Under the pieces are notes generated by a model. That model was not told where the DNA came from. It saw only the letters and a list, made by a program, of their open reading frames with translations, and ran no database searches. From Halichondria panicea (Eukaryota > Porifera > Demospongiae > Suberitida > Halichondriidae), in contig NC_087389.1 in the NCBI RefSeq assembly GCF_963675165.1, positions 3,010,001 through 3,074,000 of the forward strand: DNA of 64,000 nucleotides. Direction: 5' to 3'. Position 1 is the stretch's first letter; each line of letters begins with the position of its first letter. Both the position numbers and the translations under genes were made by a program. Below, one piece after another: positions 44,173 through 53,837 of the stretch.

Positions 44173-46294
44173 TTGGGTGTTGTGCTGAACGTACTTTCAT
44201 GAACAAAAAATGTTGTATTATAATTATGTAATTATAATTATCAGAGATGATTTTTGTTTGCTATCAGGAATTAACCCTGTATGTTAATTGGGTCCTCTCC
44301 TAGTTAAATCCAATAGTGAAATTTGCTCATAATAATTATGCACTGGGAGAAAAAAACCGATCCATTTGATAACATACGAGAGTAACTACTTTAATCAGAT
44401 GTACACATATATAATCATAAGAGTGTTCAAGAACTCGTAGTGCATACATTATTTCTTGTGCAGGCATTGGCCATGCAGGCAAACAGCTAGTTAATTAGTG
44501 AACCTGCAAAGGGGTGAGCACTTCATCTTTAACAGAGTCAGGGTCCTATTAGTAAAACTGTATAGACCGAACAATAGAGGAATTGGTATGAGGTCATTCT
44601 AGCTCAGATTACTATTAATTTTGATAAAAATGGAGAAAATTAATCACATACTGTACCATATAATTATGAAAGCAGCCCTAAATACTAACATAGTTCGTAC
44701 TGTACGTACTATAGTCAGAGCTTTCGTTTATATATACTAAGATGAGGTCATAAAATTTTGTATTGGAGGCTGCATTCTCAAAAGAAAATAAAATGGTCAC
44801 AGGTACTTAATGCACACAACATGCCAGTAACCATGGCATTGAGTGTACAGTATCTATGGTAAAACTGAGTTTATACCCTCGCACCCCTGAGTTTATACAC
44901 CATCAATAGCTTGATCCTATTTATAATCACAACAGAAATCGGTTGAGCTATCGCGCCCCAGAGGAATCAGCTTGAAAGAGATCCATGCAGGATATAATTG
45001 CAACCTTTGACGTTTTATTGCATTCTTAAAAACCACAAGATATGGAAATTATATAGCTTTCCGTGGCTAGGGTATAAATTACTTAAGTAACATGAATTGG
45101 GAATTTTTAAAAGATAACCTGATTTTCATATCACCATAATCATCTTAATAATTGTATTATAGCGTACATTTGCTTAGGTGACTCATTATACCAAACATTA
45201 CATACTTCACTGAAATTCGAAGTGCTTCTAATTATCTATAATTATGCTGCAGAGCTGCTAAGCTTCCCCTAAAAGTTAGTATTTCTATGCAGTCCGTTAT
45301 AATCATAAATGAAGTCAAAATTAACCACGTGCACATAACTCAACGCAAAATAATAGTTTGCAGATCCACACAGGTTTTTTTTGTAGGAATTATGTTTCAC
45401 CATCATGCAAAAGCTACTTTTTTTTTTTAAAAGCATCAGCCTTCACTAGGCAGCATTGCTTGTAGTGGGAACTGCTTTTTTTTTTACCCAGGAACTGAAA
45501 CCCCTTTCTGCTCTTGCTACTACCAAACCATGTCATTACTTCCATCGCATTGTAGCCTTTACGACAGGACTGGCAGATTAGAAATAGTTTGGTTTGACAA
45601 ACAGTTTGGAAGTTTATTTACTGTTACACATATAGTTTACACAGTCCAGTCCATATTGACAGTATAGCCACAGATAAATTGGTTGGGACTGTGGGACAGT
45701 ACATGTAAATACCGTAGGTAGATCTGATGCCTGAACCATGCCAGTCGTCATTGCACACAAGTAGATAGTAAGGTAGAGAGTGTTACACCTGTATGGTAGT
45801 AGAGCACCAGCTATAGGTGAATTAGCTTAGTGTTTAGACTTGCTCTGCCTATATAATTATTGTTGTTTTCTTATTTCTCGTTCCATTCCATTTCTCTCCC
45901 TGTTTTATCACCACACAACTTTTGCAAGCAACTGACCTGAAAAACTCTGTATACGGTATATAATAGAGAGATCGAGAGAGTATCGAACGTAGGCAAATGT
46001 GCAATAGATGTATGCGGATCGAGAGTAACGTGACTTCCTGTGTCTGTAATGGGTTTGGAATGTGCATGCACTGCATGCACTAACCAATCCAAGTGTGTGT
46101 GATGTAAGATTGCTCTCACGCAGTCTTTGATACGCTAACTAGAACTTTGCATTGTCAATAATAATTTTGAGCTGGCTCAGCTGTTGCACGTGAGCCTACA
46201 CCTAGCCTAACAATACAAGAATACAATCTCAACCTCGCCAATAATCAAAATACTAACCTACATTAATTGTCACTATAACTTTAATTTACTCTCT
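44173..46294. other. Convergent spacer between CTSD and ATP5IF1, no gene seen
   Basis: AT-rich, with poly-T tracts near 45420 and 45475. Open frames on both strands are short and lack recognisable motifs. It should contain both 3' UTRs. Confidence 0.5.
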
Positions 46295-49200
46295 CTAATC
46301 ACTGTCTTCGTTGCTACTATCTCTTAACTTTTTCTTGTGCCTCCTTATTTTTTCTTTGTGCCGTCTTATTTGATCTTCCAAGTCATCAATGGCTTCCTCG
46401 TGAGAATCGATTTCTTCCTCATAATGTTGTGCACGCTCTTCCTTAATCTTATTCAGCTGAGCAATTTCCTATAATAAGGGAGAGTAATGGATAATTAAAA
46501 AAATGAAAGTATATTGTGTACATAAATTACGGACTGTTAATCTGAGGCACATTGGTCTGCCAATGTTTCTGTCTGTCTGTTTTGTTTGTTGGTGTATTTT
46601 GAGTCAGCTCACCTGGCTGCCAAATGCTACTAGTTCTACTTATTATGCCCCGGTGCGCATGCGCAAGCGAGGTATACGGTAGTGTGTTTGTCTGTCTGTG
46701 TAGACTGCTACAGCTGCTCAAGGATCAATAAAGTGTAAGTAAAGTTTCTATAGGCATGTTTTCTTAGATTTTAATTCGTGGATTTGTAAAACAATTCTTT
46801 GTTCTCGAGTTATGCCTAGTTTTGCTGGTTCAAGTGGCATATACGGCACTGGATGTAGGTAGGGGGTTTGGGTTAGCAAAGATCAATAATAAAAGCAGCA
46901 AATTTTTACCACATCCACTGCACCGTATAAGCCTCATATCCCTCTACTTAGTAGTTATATAGCTCGGCACTAGAACGCTAACTATTGGTAGCTGCAAGAG
47001 TGAGAAGAGAACTGCAAAGCTCTAGCTGCATCAGCAGCCAGACATGGATAGCTATTGGTAGCTGCAAGAGTGAGAAGAGAACTGCAAAGCTCTAGCTGCA
47101 TCAGCAGCCAGACATGGATAGTTTTTAACAACAACCAGGTTGATCATTACCCGTTTCTCTGTGATTCTGCCTGCATACAGCAAAATTTATGCAAAAATGT
47201 TAATCATGATATAATGTGTATATAAGCTATTAAGCTATTGCTAGTAGCTTTCAGCACCTGCAGTGCTTTCATTTTCAGAGGTGTTCCACTGTGTACATTA
47301 ATTGTGAGCTATCGTTTGTTATAATACAGTGCTATATATAATAGTGTAGCAAGTGTCCAGCAAAAAGTAACATCTTGAAGCTCGATCTGGATCGCTGTGA
47401 AGACTGGATAGTGACAACAATCACTACATAAGAAAATACTGCGAAATAAAGCATAGCTTAGTGTATTTAGCCGCCAGTACATCGATCAATTTATGCTTGC
47501 ATGCTTTTGAAATTCTCTTGTTGAGGCTGCTGAGAAAGATATTTCACGTGTCGTACTTGAACTCATCATCACTTGGCTTGACCACACCCACTATTATCTT
47601 TTACACATGAAATGTAATGTAGACACTACTAGATGTTATTGAAGTGTAATTGGCTCTTTCCATAATTATAGCTTCTTATTGTCTGGAATCTCCTCACCTG
47701 GCTTTGTTGACATATCTTCACTTCAATTTAGGTTGCTAGGCAACCAAAACACACATTAAGCTTTAATTTTTACCACTGTCTAATTTTTAGTGACTGAATT
47801 TCAAGGCGTGCAGTGAAATGGTTAAGTCAGGGTTCTATAGCTAGCAGAACTAGAGCACTGAAGTGCAAACCCTCGGCTGGTGACATGATACTAAAGAAAA
47901 CGGAGGAATGGTAGACGTCTATAATTATAATGCAGTGCATGTGTAGCATGCCTATGACTAGCACAGCAACTCAAGAGCAATAAAACTAAAGTAACAACGT
48001 ACAACTACATGAGACATGCACTGTGGACTGGGATCACAGCAAAGAAGCCAGCCTGGAGTCTTAGACTAAGAGAAGTATGGCTCCTGCTAAGCTGGAGTAT
48101 AGGATCTAGAGTCGTCAAAACCAGTCACAATTCTACTTTCTTGACCCTAGGCCTATTCATTCTCAATTGTTTCTGGTACGGGATCACTTCAGCTGAAAAT
48201 AGGTAATAAAGCCTTGACTACGTTAACATCAAAGTCTGCCACTATTTAAAACAAGATACTGTTGTGTGATTCAGGCTATCCATGCTGTAAACGCAGTGCT
48301 GTGGCATCCAGGTGAGTAGAAAATCCCATCACAAACAAACAAACCAACAGACTACTATAACCCGTGGCCGCCCACGCGCCTTGGGTTAAAAATAAAGGGG
48401 GGGGGATAAGCTGACAAAGCACAATGATGATGACAGACTGAGAGAAATACCTAAATCTAGTCAGTCCTCAACACAGTATCTTCACATTAGGTGTTCAGTA
48501 GCAGCTCTACTGGACTCATATTGACTACATGTACTAGAAAGCTAGCTATACTAGAAGTCTTTAAAAAAAAAATTTGTTTTAAAGCTACCATGTGGTCAAT
48601 AGAGATGGTGCAGCGGAAGTAGATGTAGTCTACATGATGACGCACGCCCCTTGACAATTGTTGCTATCGGCCATCTTGGAGGGCAAGTACACGTTCAAAT
48701 GCTGCATGGAAGGCAAGTTAGAGTGCTTTTCGGGGCTTTCAAGGGAATCTACGGCTAGATATGAAGGGTAAGTGATTGGCACAATCCGTGATCCTTATGT
48801 CATAAATAACTGGACTGACTTTCCTGATGTTCTCTACCTGATGATATGATGCTAAGTATAGATATGAAGGGAAGTTCTAGTACTCAGACTTTGGAAGAAG
48901 TCTAGGTATTAGTCTATAAGTGTGGTCTGTTTGAGTGTGCAGGTACTGTTTGTCTGTGCAGGCTTGGAAAGGCATGCTGATGGGGATTGCTCCATAAAAT
49001 CAGGAATAGACTTGCAGCCATGGAAATGGTAAATAATAAATATAATGATGTGTATGATGTAGGACAAATCGTCACAAACGTGTCTGATTATTATTTGTTA
49101 CCACAATTATTAGTGAGAAGATTGAACCCTCCTGTAAGGCTTGGGCGGATGTGGCAGAAAGCCCCCTCTGGATCTCACCCAAGACACTAGATATATCTGT

Positions 49201-49506
49201 TGGCTATATTATTTGTGACATTTGTGTGAAAAATAAACTGAATTGAACATTGTATGAACAAGTTATAAGAATAGTAAAAGTACAAAAACACATGCGCCAC
49301 GCCCCTTAATGCCCTTTTAACGAGAACCCTGGGTTAAGTAAGTGTGCTAATGAAGTATAATTATATATACTCACAAGATTATGAAAATATTGATCTTCAA
49401 CAGCCTTTTCTTTCTTTCCGAACGCTCCTCCAGCACTTCTGATAGATCCTGAAGAGTCCTGCAGTGAATTACAGAGCAGGTCGATAAAAGTAGCAGAGAT
49501 CGACAT
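46295..49506 (-). CDS. ATP5IF1: ATP synthase inhibitory factor 1 (IF1), two exons
   Basis: IF1 blocks ATP hydrolysis by mitochondrial F1-ATPase when matrix pH falls. Exon 1, 49506-49375, encodes a 44-residue N-terminus containing GSIRSAGGAFGKKEKAVEDQ and YF, the inhibitory segment that inserts at the F1 catalytic interface (mammalian form [22 protein letters not shown]). Exon 2, 46468-46295, encodes 57 residues of continuous coiled coil (EIAQLNKIKEERAQHYEEEI... and RRHKEKIRRHKKKLRD), the dimerisation region. Both junctions are phase 0; total 101 aa, the family's usual size. The first 20 residues (MSISATFIDLLCNSLQDSSG) are a weak mitochondrial presequence. The 2.9-kb intron is filled with repeats. 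A (TTAGGG)n-like run lies 55-85 bp upstream of the ATG. Confidence 0.93.
46643..47275 (+). repeat. Family A repeat, full-length copy with internal 70-bp duplication
   Basis: tgccccggtgcgcatgcgca then agcgaggtatacggtag at the left; gcacctgcagtgctttcatt at the right. Inside, 46981-47050 is repeated at 47051-47120 with a single difference at the first base, a recent tandem duplication. Lies in the ATP5IF1 intron on the opposite strand. Confidence 0.8.
47850..48387 (-). repeat. Family C repeat, full-length copy
   Basis: Read on the minus strand it starts aacccaaggcgcgtgggcgg then ccacgggttatagtagtctg, passes tcacctggatgccacagcac and tgatcccgtaccag, and ends ccgagggtttgcacttcagt then gctctagtt. 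Copies are at 54573-55195 and 55200-56098. No coding capacity. Confidence 0.7.
49126..49283 (+). repeat. Dispersed repeat, copy 2 of 8935-9092
   Basis: cccccctctggatctcaccc-type block, gtgacatttgtgtgaaaa, ctgaattgaacattgtatga and agttataagaat in the order of copy 1. Confidence 0.65.
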
Positions 49507-49561
49507 AATTATAGAGACGTATAATTATAGGAAAGGGTTTAGTTTCACTTTTAATAATTTT

Positions 49562-49592
49562 CTAACCATAACCCTAACCCTAACCCTAACCC
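49562..49592 (-). repeat. Interstitial telomere-like repeat upstream of ATP5IF1
   Basis: ctaaccataaccctaaccct then aaccctaacccc on the plus strand: about four TTAGGG units read in the direction of ATP5IF1, 56-86 bp 5' of its ATG. A second short run (ccctaaccctaaccc) is at 26279-26295. Confidence 0.85.
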
Positions 49593-49600
49593 CTACTGAT

Positions 49601-50600
49601 AAAGAAGTTGTTGAGGCCATGGAAGCATTCAGTGCCATGTACGTTCTAATTATGCCTCGAGGCGTAGCCGCACGAAGGATACGGTAAAGCTGTAACTGCT
49701 CAACGGTTGCAATGCGACGAAAACTAATAGCTTCTATAGGCTTCTAGCCACGTTCTCCTGGATTTTGAATCGTGGATTAGCAAACTAAAACTTCTTTCTC
49801 GAGTTATGGCTAGTTTGACTCACATTGAAGGCTGTTGCAGTCTCTTCAGAATCTTTCATAGCATCATTTGTTCGCACAAACTTTCTATACAACTTATGAG
49901 TTAGCCTTGCACGAAAGCGCTAGCTTTTTGTTAGCTACAAGAGTCAGAGAGCGCTAAGCTATGTATTTTAGTAGCCCTTATTGAAGTTGCGAGACACACC
50001 CCTTATTCCTGGATGTAATGCGCATGTGCGCTCAATACTACGTGTAAGAGAATCCATTTTGAACCCCTGGCAGAATCAATTTTCATCTTTGTTGAGGTCC
50101 TGGTAAGCCACAAAAACCAACCTTTTCTGATAACTCTTTTTAGACTGCATGCTTGTTATATAGATACGACTTTCTGTGATTATCTCACAGACTACTGACT
50201 ATGCCTTTGACAAAGGTTTGCTCCAACTGTTTGGCTACAGGCCATTTAAGACGATCAGTATGCACTATTAACTGTGGATACCCCTTTCTTGTGAAACAAT
50301 CAAAGCACATGCAAATTATTTACCTCTTCTATAACACTCTAATACTTTTGAGCAAATGCAAAAACATGGCGAGAGGCATTAGTAAGCGCACGCTTGCAAC
50401 ACTCGTTAGCTAAGCACCACAAAGAAGTTGTTGATGCCATGGAAGCATTCAGTGTTATGTACATTCTAATTATGCCTCGAGGCGTAGCCACACGAGGGAT
50501 ATGGTAAAGCTGACTGTGTGTGTGTGTGTGTGTGTGTGTTCCAGCTGTAACTGCTCAACGGTTACAATGCGACGAAAACTAACAGCTTCTAAAGCCACGT
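49601..50600 (+). repeat. Family B repeat and partial tandem duplication with its flank
   Basis: Family B here runs from tatgcctcgaggcgtagccg (49651) to gcttgcaacactcgttagc (about 50411). The 50 bp before it (aaagaagttgttgaggccat...acgttctaat, 49601-49650) recurs at 50421-50467 with a few changes and is again followed by tatgcctcgaggcgtagcc. So an 820-bp unit that included the flank was duplicated and the second unit then truncated at about 50600. A (TG)n tract is at 50517-50540. Confidence 0.75.
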
Positions 50601-50866
50601 TCTTCCAAATATGCCACACCCTCGATCTTTCTGACCTCAAGTAGCGACTGCTGCGTTTACAACAATTTTTTTATGTAGCGTCCTAAATAGAGGTCAAACC
50701 ATAGCCTCGATTCCAAGCCGCAAGAAACAGTGTAATTTAAGCGGCCTATAATCGAGGATAGTAGTGTAACCTCCAATTAGATAGATGTGACCCTCTAAAT
50801 ATGCGACACAGGGACTTCAACATAATTTTTCAACCCCCAAAAGAAACGACCTCTGGCTTTGTAATT

Positions 50867-51363
50867 AGGCCTCGGTGCGCATGCGCAAGCGAGGTATACG
50901 GTAGTGTGTTTGTGTGTCTGTGTAGACTGCTACAGCTGCTCAAGGATGAATCAAGTGCAAGTAAGAGTTTCTATAGGCTTCTAGTCATATTTACTTGGAT
51001 TTTAATTCGTGGAGTTGCAAAATAATGCTTCGTTCTCGAGTTATGCCTACTTGGAAAACCATTGCAGCCTTTTCAGAAGAGCACATAGCCAAACTTGTTT
51101 ACCGAGTTTGCTACTCTATTAGCTCTGCGCTAGAACGCTAGCTATTGGTAGCTGCAAGAGTGAAAAGAGAGCTGCAAACACTTGCTGAGGTAGCCGTTAA
51201 TTTTAGTTGAACTTTTGGCATCGATCGTTTTTAACAACAATCATGGTCGATCATTACCCACTCTTTGAGTTTGCATGCAAAATTGTTTATCATGTGTATA
51301 AAAGCTATAGTAGCTTTATGTTATGTAGCTTTGGCATCTCCATCGAGGCATCAGCACCTGCGG
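50867..51363 (+). repeat. Family A repeat, nearly full length
   Basis: From ggcctcggtgcgcatgcgca to gaggcatcagcacctgcgg. At its 3' end it is interrupted by a tctggggccagaccactccc hairpin. Confidence 0.7.
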
Positions 51364-51555
51364 TCTGGGGCCAGACCACTCCCTTGCATGTGATCTGATA
51401 GGTGCCAGGGAGAATCCAGTTGGTGCTTGTATCGGATGGTTCTATAATTAGAAGACTACAGTACTAACCAAGAAAAGTGACTCTAAATTAATGTCAGGCC
51501 CTCTCCCTGGCACCTATCAGATCACATGCAAGGGAGTGGTCTGGCCCCAGACCAG
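51364..51555. mobile_element. Hairpin element (TCTGGGGCCAGACCACTCCC)
   Basis: Left arm TCTGGGGCCAGACCACTCCC then ttgcatgtgatctgataggtgcc; the right arm is its exact inverse. The right arm also resembles the start of a longer inverted structure whose other arm is at about 52640-52757 (ttgccaattaatttccaattgctcc). Confidence 0.65.
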
Positions 51556-51640
51556 AGGAGATACGACATGCAGGAGCAATTAGAAATTAATTGGCAATTT
51601 TGCTGAGTCAGCAAATACGTTCAGATACAGAAAACCCAGT

Positions 51641-51800
51641 GTTAGTTCAAGGTCACTGCATTGAGCATCAACGTAGCTACACATATATTTGTAGCACGTG
51701 ATTGTTATGTAATAGTAATTGCCCTACATGTCGAGTCAGCAAATAATTATGTGTAGCTATGTTGATGCTCAATGCAGTGACCTTATACCTGAGAACTAAC
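51641..51800. mobile_element. Hairpin element (gttagttcaaggtcactgca)
   Basis: gttagttcaaggtcactgca...gagcatcaacgtagctacac on the left and gtgtagctatgttgatgctc...gcagtgacct...gaactaac on the right. Nested inside the longer inverted structure around 51.5-52.75 kb. Confidence 0.65.
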
Positions 51801-51893
51801 AGGCTAGCTACATAGAAGTGATCTTGCAATTGCTGCCTGTTGTTTTTATTAGCCATAGGACTCTACAGACACTGAGTTTTCTGTATCTGAAGG

Positions 51894-52629
51894 TAGTTGG
51901 GCGGAGTCCAACCAACGCTTCGCTCATGGTTGGGTATCAGTACATGTAGCAGTTTTGTTCCCACTGCAAGAAATTTGCAGCCCAATCAGATTGCTGCGTT
52001 CAAGTGGGAAACCTTACAGCTCAATTTAGCTGACAAGGCAAGCTGGGACACTGTATTTTAGCTGTATTTCTCTGGAGAATGCAGAAACAGCTCCTGCTGG
52101 ATATCTAGGCTACTAGAAAAGAAGCATCTATGAATGAAGCTTGAACAGTAGTATCTTTGTATTAATTACTTGTCTTTGTTTAAGTTTTGCTGTGCTACCA
52201 ATCTAAGATTAGATCATTAGTTTGGACAAAACCTGTGATATGTATGCCTTCTTTGGTCTTCGAAAAGCTTCTCCAGAAGCCTTGGGGTAGTCTTATAGCT
52301 GGCTAGCTGTACGTACCTCTCTTTGTGCTAGATGTCTAACTATTATGACAAATTTTATTTCTGCCTGTACTAAATCTAGGTTACAGTATTCTTCTACTTT
52401 CTCTAAGAGTCTGAGGTCTTTCTTGAATTCCAAAACAACTATAGCTAGATCCAGGCAGCTAGAATAGCCATCCATTGATTTCTTTATATCCCACCCCTGA
52501 GCCATGCGGTTGTCAGCCACTTAAGATTAAACAATATTCATACTCTGTCTCAAGTACCAGTGGAACAAAACTGCTACATGTAGTGATACCCAACCCAGAG
52601 CGCAGCGTTGGTTGGACTCCGCCCAACTA
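51894..52629. mobile_element. TAG...CTA element with exact 9-bp TSD (ATCTGAAGG)
   Basis: TAGTTGGGCGGAGTCCAACC at the left and GGTTGGACTCCGCCCAACTA at the right, continuing through caacgct and gttgggtatca. ATCTGAAGG is at 51885-51893 and 52630-52638. 736 bp. The minus strand of the interior has a 75-codon frame (52520-52293, MADNRMAQGWDIKKSMDGYS...) with no relatives that I recognise. Confidence 0.92.
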
Positions 52630-52953
52630 ATCTGAAGGTATATATTTGCTGACTAAGCAAAAATTGCCAATTAATTTCCAATTGCTCCCGCATGTCATCT
52701 ACATGTCGTACCCTCTTCTGGCCCCAGACTACCATTGACATGATAGGTGCGGTGCGAACATGCATTACACCACAAACTTCGCTGGAAAAAGACAGATAAA
52801 TTACAGCTTACATGTGAAGATCCATTGGAATAGAGCCGTGAAAAGGACACATACCAGATTCTTGGAGAAACAGCAAAATGAGAGAGCTTCAACCTGATTG
52901 CCATAACTATTGTTAATCGAAAATCAACGGCTATTTTTTCTGGGAGGAATTAA

Positions 52954-52964
52954 CACGTGACGTG
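52954..52964. promoter_or_regulatory. CACGTGACGTG motif upstream of ETFRF1
   Basis: A combined E-box (CACGTG) and CRE-like (TGACGTG) sequence lies 44 bp before the ETFRF1 ATG. Motif match only. Confidence 0.4.
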
Positions 52965-53007
52965 TCTCCAGCTGCAATTAACGAATATCCAGTGAAATAT
53001 TGAAAGA

Positions 53008-53784
53008 ATGTCTACAATAGTGAAAAGGCAGGTCCTGAAACTTTACAAGCAGGTATAATATTATATATGTACGTACGTATAATTAGCGTTGTATGTATAC
53101 GTACGTATACGATTTCACTGTTTTGCTGGTACAGTAGAACAATAGACGTAGAGTTAGAGCCTGTATTATCGGGAAGTCGCGTGAGGGTAGAGGGTGAGAG
53201 GAGGTTGGTCACGATTGTTAATTAATCTTCTAATTTTCTTTGTAACCTCTAATTCCTACATACAGTAAATGCACAGAAGCCGCTGAAAGAACCCCAACCT
53301 ATCCAACCTGCTCAGTCAGCATTTTTATCTTATTTTGGCATTCTTGAGCGTTTATCTGTACGTCTCCTGTTAGTCTATGAGAACGCAGAAAGACTACGTT
53401 ATAAGTAGGCTATGACATCATGTCCTTGTGCTGTACAGCCCTCGCGCATGAGTGATAACAAGAGTAATCTGGGTAATAATTATAATTAACATTATGTACA
53501 TTAATTACCAATAATTATCACTAATTGTTGTCAGCCAAGTGTATACTGGTTGTCACCTGTTACTATTCTCTATACAGATGCTGTACATGGGTCGTGGGTG
53601 GCCAGAAGGATATGAGGTGTTTAGAGACCGAGCCAAGAAAGCGTTTATAAAGAACCGTGACGAAGAAGACCCAGTTAAAATTAATGTATTACTAGGCAGA
53701 GGAAGTTTCGTTTTGAGCGAGATTGAAGCACTATATAAACTTAAGAAATATAGAACAATGAAAAAGCGATACTATAAGAGTTAG
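53008..53784 (+). CDS. ETFRF1: ETFRF1 / LYRM5, LYR-motif regulator of electron-transfer flavoprotein
   Basis: Small mitochondrial LYR protein that in mammals binds the electron-transfer flavoprotein and removes its FAD. Exons 53008-53052 (15 codons) and 53578-53784, phase 0 junction, total 83 aa (human 90). Exon 1 is MSTIVKRQVLKLYKQ; exon 2 begins MLYMGRGWPEGYEVFRDRAK and ends EALYKLKKYRTMKKRYYKS. LYK in place of LYR is also found in human LYRM5 (VLKLYKNLLYLGR), and the ELEALY..RKYRAMKQRYY tail is diagnostic for this member of the LYR family. Its stop lies 53 bp from the stop of the convergent PACSIN gene. The 525-bp intron holds a gtacgtacgtat...atacgtacgtatac imperfect palindrome. Confidence 0.92.
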
Positions 53785-53837
53785 TTCAATCTGCGTTTGT
53801 ACATGTACACAATATTAAAATAATTGTATCAGTTCAA

